DNA of 64,000 bases. Origin: Marinihelvus fidelis (GTDB lineage Bacteria > Pseudomonadota > Gammaproteobacteria > Xanthomonadales > SZUA-36). The first letter of the stretch is position 1. Every line of letters starts with the position of its first letter. Below are positions 21,149-28,746 of the stretch, piece by piece. Under the pieces are notes generated by a model. It was given only the letters and a program-made list of their open reading frames with translations, had not been told where the DNA came from and did not search any database. Position numbers and translations under genes: made by a program. The stretch spans positions 186,001-250,000 of the forward strand of contig NZ_VYXP01000002.1 in NCBI RefSeq assembly GCF_008725655.1. Reading direction: 5' to 3'.

Positions 21149-21372
21149 CCCGCCCGGGCGTGAACACGCCCCGCACCGGCAAGGCCCACCCGTTCATTGG
21201 TGTTATGCGGTAATGAAAGCAATTTACGCGCCAGCGACTGAAAGGCGCAGTGCGGCGGGTTTGCGCCTGTCCGGATCGCTTGCGCCCCGACAGGACGTGC
21301 AACCACGGTGCCAGGAAACACGAAAGTGCCTCAGCTTGGTGCGGCAGCGACCCGCAAGAGGGTTGTGTTCAG

Positions 21373-22155
21373 TTAACCGCCCTGGTCGTAGCCAAGCCGC
21401 TCAAGGAGCGAGAAAAACTCATCGTTCAAGACCCGCGTGGTTTCCGAATCCCAGCTTTCTCGCCACTCCTCCGGTTGGCCTGCCCTGTTGACAGTGAACG
21501 GCGCGCGAAGTCTTTCCGGCAGCCTGGATTCCGCTTTCCTGGCCCTGTTCCAGTCAACCAGCTTCCTGGGGTGGGTGGACGACGCCAGAACATCACCAAG
21601 GCCCAGATACTCTGAAACCCTCAACAGCGATTTCCCAGGCGATCGTTTGAGATCTTCAAAGCGCACAAGGAGCCCGTCAAGCGCAGGAAGCGCAGACAAC
21701 CAGGCGGTGCAGAACCTGGTGATGTAGGTCAACGCCGATTCGCCCGGATAGCGCCATTCTGCCGACAGGAACCGGGCAAACGATGCGGTTTTTTCCCGCC
21801 TCCAGGCCGAATACAGGCAATCCCTGGGGTCACGAACAATCCAGATTGTCCTGGGCCGTGGCGGCGATTGCGCCGGCGAGCAATGATGGAACCTGGGTAT
21901 GACGTCGGTTCGCCAGGCCAGGATTTGCCCCCGCCGCAACTCCGGCATCAGGGTCTCGAATCCACTGGGGTCGGGACTGACACGTATACGACCGCCTGGC
22001 CCTTGCTCATAGAGCCCCGACGTCGACAGGTTCCATGGGTCAATGACCGGCACATTCCAGGCCACCATCACGTTGGCCAGTATCGCGGCACCTGACGGCA
22101 TCTCTGCCGAAACAACCTGGCAGTTGTAGCCATGTTGCTGCAGAAAGGATTTCAC
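21373..22155 (-). CDS. Sulfotransferase-fold protein, predicted phosphoramidate transferase
   Basis: The 260-residue product has the two nucleotide-binding signatures of PAPS-dependent sulfotransferases: a degenerate 5' loop (EMPSGAAILANVMV, Pro20-Ser21-Gly22) and a clear 3'-phosphate-binding motif VRDPRDCLYS with Arg108 and Ser116 eight residues apart, the classical spacing. The start is a GTG overlapping the methyltransferase stop as GTGA. It is the last gene of a three-gene operon with an APS-kinase-like enzyme that, by analogy with C. jejuni Cj1415, would make 3'-phospho-CDP-amidate. I infer that this protein transfers the phosphoramidate group from that PAPS-like donor to an unknown hydroxyl. 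An ordinary sulfotransferase is the alternative. Confidence 0.8.
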   Translation of the reverse strand: MKSFLQQHGYNCQVVSAEMPSGAAILANVMVAWNVPVIDPWNLSTSGLYEQGPGGRIRVSPDPSGFETLMPELRRGQILAWRTDVIPRFHHCSPAQSPPRPRTIWIVRDPRDCLYSAWRREKTASFARFLSAEWRYPGESALTYITRFCTAWLSALPALDGLLVRFEDLKRSPGKSLLRVSEYLGLGDVLASSTHPRKLVDWNRARKAESRLPERLRAPFTVNRAGQPEEWRESWDSETTRVLNDEFFSLLERLGYDQGG

Positions 22156-22916
22156 GCGCGCAGCCGGGCGTAGAACCCCCTGGTCTCATAGGGCACTTCG
22201 ATATATTCCCCCTGCTCCGATCCGACAACATCCCCGATGGCTGCCAGGACGTCGTCAAAACGATCACCCGATTGGCGCTTCAACGTGGCATGCGACGCCC
22301 AGGCCCGCAGGAATCTTGACGCTTCCAACTTATGGACCACCCGAAAAGAAAATCCGGTCGGACGGTCAAAGCAACCCGCTTCCTGCACGACACCGTCCTG
22401 GGACTCCCGGCGACTGCCGTAGCCATAGTCCGGAAGAATCGACCGGATAGCGGCCTCAATGCGCTGTTGTAGCGGATCGTCAAAACAGCGGTGGTTCCAG
22501 AACGCCAGCAGCCAGGCGCCGGGTTCAAGAATCCTCGCGCTTTCTGCGAGTGCTTTCGCGCGACATGTGACGTTGAACGAACTCGCAAAGCTGACCATTC
22601 GAAAGCTGGAGTCCGCCTGCCCACTGGCTTCGGCCGTTCCATTACTCCAGGTCACATGATGGCCGTGTGCGCGGACAACCCCTTTGCTTTTCATCGCGGC
22701 GTTGGGCTCGACCGCGACGACGTCAAGGCGCATGGACGCCAACAGTTCGGTAAAAATACCGGTGCCCGCCCCTATGTCACATACCCTGTCGCCTGGCTTG
22801 AGGCTGAGCTCATTCGCCAGTAGCGAACTCAGCGCGTCATCGGCATACGGCGCCCGGTCGTCATAGCGTTCAGCGAGCTCGGTGTAGTCCCACTGCACAT
22901 GGCTATTGACCGTCAT
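22152..22916 (-). CDS. Class I SAM-dependent methyltransferase
   Basis: The 254-residue product has the Rossmann methyltransferase motif I VCDIGAGTGIFTELLAS (about 45-61), an acidic motif II (VVAVEPNAAM), and LEPGAWLLAFWNHR further on. It overlaps the kinase gene upstream and the sulfotransferase-like gene downstream by four bases each, so the three are surely co-translated. In the C. jejuni O-methyl phosphoramidate locus methyltransferases (Cj1419/Cj1420) are proposed to add the O-methyl group. This gene is the obvious counterpart by context, but I cannot show orthology. Confidence 0.88.
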   Translation of the reverse strand: MTVNSHVQWDYTELAERYDDRAPYADDALSSLLANELSLKPGDRVCDIGAGTGIFTELLASMRLDVVAVEPNAAMKSKGVVRAHGHHVTWSNGTAEASGQADSSFRMVSFASSFNVTCRAKALAESARILEPGAWLLAFWNHRCFDDPLQQRIEAAIRSILPDYGYGSRRESQDGVVQEAGCFDRPTGFSFRVVHKLEASRFLRAWASHATLKRQSGDRFDDVLAAIGDVVGSEQGEYIEVPYETRGFYARLRA

Positions 22917-23461
22917 ACCAGGTGTTTCGCAAGGTGGGCACGCATGGCCTGGATGTTCAGTGGCAGGTCGTCTTCAACTTCATTTCTCAGCCGGAGATGT
23001 GGCCTACGGGGCCACTCCGCGGCCTGCCCTGCACCGACCCAGCTTGGAGCTTCAGCCTCTGGCAATGGTCGACGCCGACGCAATGTCGTTTCACCGACGT
23101 CCAGCAGTACTTCAAGATAACGCGGGTGTAGTTGTCGATTCATGTCGTGAATGTCATGGAAAAGGGAGATCGTGGCCACGATCGTGACAGCATGGGCCCG
23201 CGATACGTGCGAGCAATGCTGCGTAAGGCGGGTCGCGCACTCGCGCCGATCCGTCAGCGAATACCCAAGGTGCGGCACGTGAAATTTCCGAAAGTCATCA
23301 CCATCGACCCGGGCAACCGTGACCCCTTCATTGACCAGCGTCGCTTCCAGCAACGCGGCGAGTCGTGTCTTGCCACTCCCGGCCAGCCCGGTGATCCAGA
23401 CCATCACCCCGGAATCACCTTCGTTGACTGCATTCTGCGCATTCGCAACCATACTCGACAT
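22913..23461 (-). CDS. APS-kinase-like enzyme, predicted CDP-amidate 3'-kinase
   Basis: The 182-residue product is a CysC-type P-loop kinase: Walker A GLAGSGKT (25-32), then VARVDGDDFRK and a lid region. APS kinases phosphorylate the 3'-OH of adenylylsulfate. The C. jejuni homologue Cj1415 instead phosphorylates the 3'-OH of cytidine diphosphoramidate. No ATP sulfurylase or other sulfate assimilation gene is near, whereas all other enzymes of the phosphoramidate route are, so I favour the CDP-amidate role. I start it at the ATG at 23461 (MSSMVANAQ); 23452 is equally possible, and the frame is open further upstream into the divergent gene. No good ribosome binding site is visible. Confidence 0.85.
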   Translation of the reverse strand: MSSMVANAQNAVNEGDSGVMVWITGLAGSGKTRLAALLEATLVNEGVTVARVDGDDFRKFHVPHLGYSLTDRRECATRLTQHCSHVSRAHAVTIVATISLFHDIHDMNRQLHPRYLEVLLDVGETTLRRRRPLPEAEAPSWVGAGQAAEWPRRPHLRLRNEVEDDLPLNIQAMRAHLAKHLV

Positions 23462-24098
23462 GAAACGAATGTTAGCAAGCCAACGCCTGCTGCGCTTACC
23501 GGGAACGAGCGAAGTACACCAGGCACTCGACACCCGCTGGGCGGCCTTTTTTCATGCCCTGGGGTGGTGTCTTGTGCCGGCCCAGATGGACGCCTCGGCC
23601 AGCGCCCAGTTCGAGGGGCTTGAAGCCCGCGCCTTGCTGCTCAGCGGCGGGAATGACCTTGCGAGTGTGTCGGATTCTGCATTGTCCCGGCAGCGCGACC
23701 ATGCTGACCGGCAGTTATTGGCCCAGGCCGAGGCCCGGCAGCGGCCCGTGATTGGCATCTGTCGAGGTATGCAATTCCACGTGGTCGAGTCCGGAGGGCA
23801 GTTGGTGCGTACGACACGGCATGGTGGAACGCGTCATGAGCTGGCACCTGGAGACGCCACAGACCCCTTCAATCCGGGAGATTTTGTTCGACAGGACCTG
23901 GCCTCCTACCATCACTGGCAGGTCACCCACCTGGCGGATCACTACGATATCCTCGCCCGCGCGGACGATGGGAGCCCGGAAGCGGTTATCGACAAACAGA
24001 GCCGGTTTCTGGGCATCATGTGGCATCCGGAACGGGCTGACCCATTCGACGCCCGTGACCTGTCACTCGTAAGAACGTTTCTGGAGCATTATTCGTGA
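23460..24098 (+). CDS. Class I glutamine amidotransferase, predicted gamma-glutamyl-CDP-amidate hydrolase
   Basis: The 212-residue product belongs to the peptidase C26 / gamma-glutamyl-GABA hydrolase group. The nucleophile is Cys101 in GICRGMQ, and His189 and Glu191 lie in MWHPERAD; LLLSGGNDL (about 60-68) forms the oxyanion region. In C. jejuni the related Cj1417 removes glutamate from gamma-glutamyl-CDP-amidate to give CDP-amidate. The next gene is the cytidylyltransferase that would supply that substrate. The stop overlaps the next start as GTGA. The start (23460, or ATG at 23469) overlaps the start codon of the divergent kinase gene. Confidence 0.87.
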   Translation: MKRMLASQRLLRLPGTSEVHQALDTRWAAFFHALGWCLVPAQMDASASAQFEGLEARALLLSGGNDLASVSDSALSRQRDHADRQLLAQAEARQRPVIGICRGMQFHVVESGGQLVRTTRHGGTRHELAPGDATDPFNPGDFVRQDLASYHHWQVTHLADHYDILARADDGSPEAVIDKQSRFLGIMWHPERADPFDARDLSLVRTFLEHYS

Positions 24099-24910
24099 CA
24101 CGTGCGGTCATACTTGCGGCCGGCACGGGAACCCGTATGGGTGCATTGACCGCCGACCGGCCAAAAGGACTTCTGCCCATCAACGGCCGACCACTCGTTG
24201 CTCACCAGATTACCAACCTTCGCCAGGCAGGCATTCAGGACATCACCCTCGTTGCCGGTTATCGCGCCGAGCAATATGCCGGGCTTGGCATCGAGGTCGT
24301 CGTCAACCCGGAATATGCAACGACCAACATGGTCGCCTCGCTGTTCTGCGCAACAACGGTATTTGATGACCCCAAAGGCAACACGCTCGTTCACTACGGT
24401 GACGTCATCGTTGAACCGCGGCACCTGGAGCGCCTGAACGCCGAACCCAGGGACATCGCCTGCCTCGTCGACATGGACTGGATCGACTATTTTCGGGCGC
24501 GCGGCGAACACTGGCGGGATGATGTTGAAGCCCTGAACATGGGGGAGGATGGGCGACTCTTGACGATCGGCGGTGCCGCAGAAAACCTGCAGCACGTCCA
24601 TGGACGCTTTGTCGGAGCGCTGAAACTGTCCAGCCTGGGTGCGATCGAATGTCATGCTCATTACCGGCAAATGCTGGAAAGTGCGGCCGATTCACCTGGC
24701 GCGTTACAGGCCATCCGCCAACAGTACACGACAGATTTCCTGCAGTCGCTGATCGACAATTACATCGCGGTTCAGGCGACCCTGATCAAACGCGGATGGC
24801 TGGAATTTGACTGTACTGCCGACTATGAAGCGGCCGTGTCCTGGTTCCGTACCAAAGACAGCCGGTTCTTCGATGTCTCTTCGATTCCCGCAATGGAGCC
24901 AGGACTTTGA
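24095..24910 (+). CDS. Nucleotidyltransferase, predicted CTP:phosphoglutamine cytidylyltransferase
   Basis: The 271-residue product has the sugar-nucleotidyltransferase signature AAGTGTRMGALTADRPK (8-24) with the phosphate-binding Arg14 and Lys24, followed by a Rossmann-like core with the metal-binding aspartate in LVHYGDVIVE. Its closest logical partner is C. jejuni Cj1416, which joins CMP from CTP to N-phospho-L-glutamine. It is sandwiched between the amidotransferase and the glutamine kinase-like gene with four-base overlaps on both sides (GTGA and TTGA). A sugar-phosphate substrate cannot be excluded from sequence alone, but there are no sugar genes around it. Confidence 0.88.
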   Translation: MTRAVILAAGTGTRMGALTADRPKGLLPINGRPLVAHQITNLRQAGIQDITLVAGYRAEQYAGLGIEVVVNPEYATTNMVASLFCATTVFDDPKGNTLVHYGDVIVEPRHLERLNAEPRDIACLVDMDWIDYFRARGEHWRDDVEALNMGEDGRLLTIGGAAENLQHVHGRFVGALKLSSLGAIECHAHYRQMLESAADSPGALQAIRQQYTTDFLQSLIDNYIAVQATLIKRGWLEFDCTADYEAAVSWFRTKDSRFFDVSSIPAMEPGL

Positions 24911-27261
24911 GCCACTGGGGTAAGGCGCAATTGCTGAAGCGCCTGAAAGGGAAGATCAACACCGCCACGGTTCTCGAATCTCATGACCTTGACCAGGCCA
25001 CCTTTCAAAACGGGTTTGGTGACTGGTGGTTGCAATCACCCGAATGGCTGAAGCAACACCCCCTTGCGGTCCGAAGTGACCATGATGACGAGGGAGCGCA
25101 GGCGGCACAGAACGCAGGAAGGTTCCTGTCGGTCTTAAGCGTGCCCCCTTGCCCGGATTCGGTAAGAGAAGCCGCGGCAAACGTGTTTGCAAGCTACGAC
25201 AGACCCCGGCTCGAACAGCGGCTTTTCGTGCAACCCATGGCCAGCGACGTTCGTTGGTCGGGCGTGATAACGTCCCGCAGCCGCAGTTCCGGCGCGCCCT
25301 ACTTTGTCGTTCATGAGTCACCCGGGTCCGATACTGGCCAGGTGACGCGCGGAAGCGCTGGCGAAAGCCAGGTGACATACATAGCCCGCCAGGCAACGGG
25401 ACGACGTCCGCTTACCACCCGGCATGCGAGCCTCGTCAGGATGATCGAAGAAATGGAAGATTTTCTCGGTCACGACCGCCTGGAACTGGAGTTCGTTACG
25501 CGTCGAAAAGGTCTGCCAACGCTATTGCAGGCCCGGAAGCTGGATTGCCCTTCATTCGAAGCTGATGAGCCTTTTGTGACCGGCCTCCATGCCCTGGCAC
25601 GCGAGGCCAGGGCCTGGTGGACAAATCGCGAAGATGACGCGCCCGGCCCGGTTTTCAGTGTCATGGCGGACTGGAACCCAGCCGAGATTATCGGCCGTAA
25701 TCCCAAGCCACTGGCCACCTCGCTGTACCGCAAGCTGATTACCGACTTCGAGTGGGCGCAATCGCGCGCCGACCTGGGTTACCACATGCCCGCAAGGCAC
25801 GACCTGTTGCGAACGCTGGGTAACACCCCGTACATCGATGTCGACCTCTCGTTTCAATCACTGACACCCGCAGGCATTCGGGCAGAAACGCGCCACAAGC
25901 TCACCCGCAGCTGGATTGAACAACTGAAGCAGCAGCCATCGCTGCATGACGCGGTTGAACTCCAGATCGCAGAAACCTGTTTTACGGTAGGCACACCCGC
26001 CCGCAAGTCCACGTTCCGGCAAGCTGGCCTGAACGCAGAAGAGACTGAAGCCTTCTGCCGCGAGCTAAAACTGCTGACGCAGCGGATCATGAATCCGGAA
26101 GGCACGTTCTGGCATGACCTGGAAGCACTGTCGCGGCGCCTGGGCGCTGTAACTGAGGCGCCGATCAAGTCGGGGGACGCAGTGATCCCTGCGCTGGTGA
26201 AGGAATGCAAGCAGGTCGCGAGACTGTTTGGCCGGCTCGCCCGCTCGGCCTTCATCGGTGTGGCTCAGCTCGATGCCCTCGTGGCATGCGGGGCGGTGCG
26301 CGAGAACAATCGCCCGATGTTCTTCCGTGCCGGGCACACAACGACAGGGCCCCAGTCCCACCGGGAGACGGCTACTCCAGGCGAAGAACAGCTACATCGA
26401 ACTAACGGGCATTCCCTCGACCATTTGCGCCCCGGGACCTACGACATCGAGCGCCACTGTTACCGGGACAGGAAAGAACGCGTGTTCTCTGCGCCTGCAC
26501 CGACTCCGAAGGCCGAAGACGCTTTGGCGTGCGTGAATACGCCTGCTATCCAACAGGCCCTGGATGATGCGGGTATGGGCATCGCCGCAGCTGACATGGT
26601 CGCATTTATCGTTAAGTCCATAGCCGCAAGGGAAGACGGAAAGTTTCTCTACAGCTATTACCTTTCCCAGCTGATCGAAGCCATCGCCGGGGCCGGGGAA
26701 CACGCGGGAGTCAGCCGGGAACAGCTGTCCATGCTGGAGCTAAGCCAGCTCATGCCACTGACCGATGCGCCGGTCGGGACCCTGCACGCACTTGGCCAGG
26801 TTGCTGATCAGCGGCGAAAGGCGTTTGACCAGTCAGGCGCCTACGTTCTGCCGGACTTGCTGGTCAGCCCGGACGAGGTCTTTGCCCACACGCAAGTGCA
26901 ACCCGAAGGCCACTATTTCGGCCAGGGTGTCATCAGCGGTGAAACCCTCGTCATCAACGACGCCAGGCCGGGCCGTCTTCGAGGCCGTATCGTTGTGCTG
27001 GAAGCCGCGGACCCGGGCTATGAATTTCTGTTTGGCAGTGAAATCGCCGCACTGGTGACCTGCTATGGCGGCGTGAACTCCCACATGGCCGTCAGGTGCC
27101 AGGAGTCAGGTACACCTGGCGTCCTTGGTATAGGGTCAGACCGGTTTCGCCGGCTTCTGACGGCTCAACAGGTAACGATCGATTTCGACTCCCGGCGGCT
27201 TGAAATCTGTAGTCGCCAGGCCGGCTCATCGGCGGTCAGAAGCCAAAACCTCTCGACCTAG
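24907..27261 (+). CDS. PEP-synthase-like phosphotransferase, predicted L-glutamine kinase
   Basis: The 784-residue product has the layout of the PEP-utilising family: an N-terminal ATP-grasp part, a long middle region, and a C-terminal swivelling phosphohistidine domain with CYGGVNSHMAV, whose His726 is the expected phosphate carrier. It lacks the C-terminal PEP/pyruvate barrel that true PEP synthases have after the swivel domain, so it does not make or use PEP. The same truncated architecture occurs in C. jejuni Cj1418, which phosphorylates the amide nitrogen of L-glutamine. The start is a TTG overlapping the upstream stop. Its own stop overlaps the fur stop on the other strand (CTAG). Confidence 0.87.
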   Translation: MSHWGKAQLLKRLKGKINTATVLESHDLDQATFQNGFGDWWLQSPEWLKQHPLAVRSDHDDEGAQAAQNAGRFLSVLSVPPCPDSVREAAANVFASYDRPRLEQRLFVQPMASDVRWSGVITSRSRSSGAPYFVVHESPGSDTGQVTRGSAGESQVTYIARQATGRRPLTTRHASLVRMIEEMEDFLGHDRLELEFVTRRKGLPTLLQARKLDCPSFEADEPFVTGLHALAREARAWWTNREDDAPGPVFSVMADWNPAEIIGRNPKPLATSLYRKLITDFEWAQSRADLGYHMPARHDLLRTLGNTPYIDVDLSFQSLTPAGIRAETRHKLTRSWIEQLKQQPSLHDAVELQIAETCFTVGTPARKSTFRQAGLNAEETEAFCRELKLLTQRIMNPEGTFWHDLEALSRRLGAVTEAPIKSGDAVIPALVKECKQVARLFGRLARSAFIGVAQLDALVACGAVRENNRPMFFRAGHTTTGPQSHRETATPGEEQLHRTNGHSLDHLRPGTYDIERHCYRDRKERVFSAPAPTPKAEDALACVNTPAIQQALDDAGMGIAAADMVAFIVKSIAAREDGKFLYSYYLSQLIEAIAGAGEHAGVSREQLSMLELSQLMPLTDAPVGTLHALGQVADQRRKAFDQSGAYVLPDLLVSPDEVFAHTQVQPEGHYFGQGVISGETLVINDARPGRLRGRIVVLEAADPGYEFLFGSEIAALVTCYGGVNSHMAVRCQESGTPGVLGIGSDRFRRLLTAQQVTIDFDSRRLEICSRQAGSSAVRSQNLST

Positions 27262-27662
27262 TTTTCCTTCGGCCGCACGTAAAGCACGAGCGAGTGATCC
27301 TCGATCTCGTAGCCGTGCTCTTCGGCGATCTGGTGCTGGAGTTTCTCGATTTCCTCGTTCATGAACTCGATGACCTTGCCGGTCTGCACGCAGACCATGT
27401 GGTCGTGATGTTCGCCGGAGTCGAGTTCGTAGTAGGCCTGGCCGCCTTCGAAGTTGTGCTTGACGACGAGGCCGGCGGCTTCGAACTGGTTGAGGACGCG
27501 ATAGACGGTAGCCAGGCCGATGTCTTCGCCGCGGTCGGTAAGGGCGCGGTAGATGTCGTCGGCGGTCATGTGCTTGAAGCGGCGGCGCTCGAGCAGTTCG
27601 AGGATGAGGCGGCGGGGCTGGGTCACTTTCAGCCCGGCTTTGCGAAGGTTTCCGGTTTCCAC
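27258..27662 (-). CDS. fur: Ferric uptake regulator Fur
   Basis: Fur represses iron-uptake genes when bound to Fe2+. The 134 residues fit the family: a winged helix with VTQPRRLILELLE and GLATVYRVLNQFEAAG (about 49-64), and the metal site HHDHMVC (85-91). The usual CxxC here is CVQT, one cysteine missing, as in some other proteobacterial Fur proteins. It is divergent from bamE, as in many gammaproteobacteria, with a 127-bp spacer. Its 3' end converges on the predicted glutamine kinase gene, the stops sharing four bases. Confidence 0.97.
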   Translation of the reverse strand: METGNLRKAGLKVTQPRRLILELLERRRFKHMTADDIYRALTDRGEDIGLATVYRVLNQFEAAGLVVKHNFEGGQAYYELDSGEHHDHMVCVQTGKVIEFMNEEIEKLQHQIAEEHGYEIEDHSLVLYVRPKEN

Positions 27663-27789
27663 CTGGGTGCGTCTCCTGGTTCGTGCGCGGGCCGTGCCTG
27701 CGTGCAGTGATCATTCGCCCCTGTGCGGCAGGGGTCATGGCATTGTATCATTCACCGTTCGTGTACCACTCGCCAATTCCTGGACAATA

Positions 27790-28458
27790 ATGACAAAGCG
27801 CCTGCTGATCCTGTCCTGCGCGGTTCTCTTTCTTTGCGCCGGCTGCAACCTCATCTACAAGCAGAATATCCAGCAGGGCAACGCGCTCGAGCAGGACGAC
27901 CTGGACCAGCTGGAGCTGGGCATGACCAAGAACCAGGTGTCGTTCCTGCTGGGTACGCCGGCCATCCAGGACCCGTTCCACCAGGATCGCTGGGACTATC
28001 TCTCGTCATTCAGCCGCCGTGGTGGCGACCCGGTGCGCCGCCTGGTGACACTGGAGTTCGACAACGGCTCGCTGGTGTCGATGACCGGTGTGCGCGAGGG
28101 TGAAGGCACCGAGGAACTGACCGCCGACGGCGCCAGGCCCCTGCCCTCGGCGAACGAGGACGGCATCCCGACCGACCTGGTCGAGACCGGTGTGCCGACG
28201 ACGCGGGCACCGGAATATCGTGACGGCTGGTCCGTCCAGGCGGGTTCGTTCGACAGCCGTACGGCCGCCGATGAGCGTGCGGCGGCGCTGGAAGCGGCCG
28301 GTTACGAGGCCAATGTCTACACCCAGGTCAATGGCCGGCGCGAGCATTACATCGTCCGCAGCGGCAACTACAGCGACCGTGCGGAGGCACTGGCGGCGAT
28401 GGCGGCCATCGAGGCCGCGACCGGCGCGCGCACCTACCTGGTGTCACCCGGTACCTGA
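27790..28458 (+). CDS. bamE: Outer-membrane assembly lipoprotein BamE with C-terminal SPOR domain
   Basis: BamE is a small lipoprotein of the beta-barrel assembly machine. The ATG at 27790 gives a lipoprotein signal with the lipobox LCAGC (lipidated Cys near residue 18), then the BamE core (LELGMTKNQVSFLLGTPAI, DRWDYLSSF) to about residue 110. BamE usually ends there. This one continues through an acidic, proline-rich linker into a SPOR-like domain (about 145-222: GWSVQAGSFDSRTAADERAA, then YIVRSGNYSDRAEALA), a fold that binds denuded septal peptidoglycan. It overlaps the end of rnfH on the other strand. Confidence 0.93.
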   Translation: MTKRLLILSCAVLFLCAGCNLIYKQNIQQGNALEQDDLDQLELGMTKNQVSFLLGTPAIQDPFHQDRWDYLSSFSRRGGDPVRRLVTLEFDNGSLVSMTGVREGEGTEELTADGARPLPSANEDGIPTDLVETGVPTTRAPEYRDGWSVQAGSFDSRTAADERAAALEAAGYEANVYTQVNGRREHYIVRSGNYSDRAEALAAMAAIEAATGARTYLVSPGT

Positions 28459-28746
28459 TTCTTTCTCCTGCTGCGCCCGGGCCCGGGCGCGGCGGACTTC
28501 CTTGGGGTCGACCTGCAACGGCCGGTAGATTTCCACGCGGTCGCCCGCGTTCAGCACCTGGTCCAGGGCGGCCTTCTTGCCGAAGATGCCAACGCGCGCG
28601 GCGTCGATTTCCAGGCCGGGCACGCGCTCATGAATCCCTGACAGCACGATGGCCTGCTCCAGCGTCGTGCCCTCCGGCACGTCCACGGCCAGCAGCCACT
28701 GCTGCCCCGGCAGCGCGTAGGTCACTTCAACGCGCAGGGTCTGCAT
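28444..28746 (-). CDS. rnfH: RnfH family protein (RatB)
   Basis: The 100-residue ubiquitin-like-fold protein matches the RnfH/UPF0125 family: RVEVTYALPGQQWLL, VPEGTTLEQAIVLSGI, GIFGKKAALDQVLNAGDRVEIYRPL, and an Arg/Lys-rich tail. Its exact function is not settled. It follows ratA with the stop and start sharing one base, the standard ratA-rnfH arrangement next to smpB. Confidence 0.95.
   Translation of the reverse strand: MQTLRVEVTYALPGQQWLLAVDVPEGTTLEQAIVLSGIHERVPGLEIDAARVGIFGKKAALDQVLNAGDRVEIYRPLQVDPKEVRRARARAQQEKESGTG

Noticed and set aside
22913-23461. APS kinase for sulfate assimilation (cysC)
   Set aside because: No ATP sulfurylase, PAPS reductase or sulfite reductase gene is nearby, while every other enzyme of the CDP-amidate route is. 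A sulfation role remains possible but is less economical.
24907-27261. Phosphoenolpyruvate synthase (ppsA)
   Set aside because: The protein ends at the swivelling His domain and lacks the PEP/pyruvate-binding barrel, and its partners are not carbon-metabolism genes.
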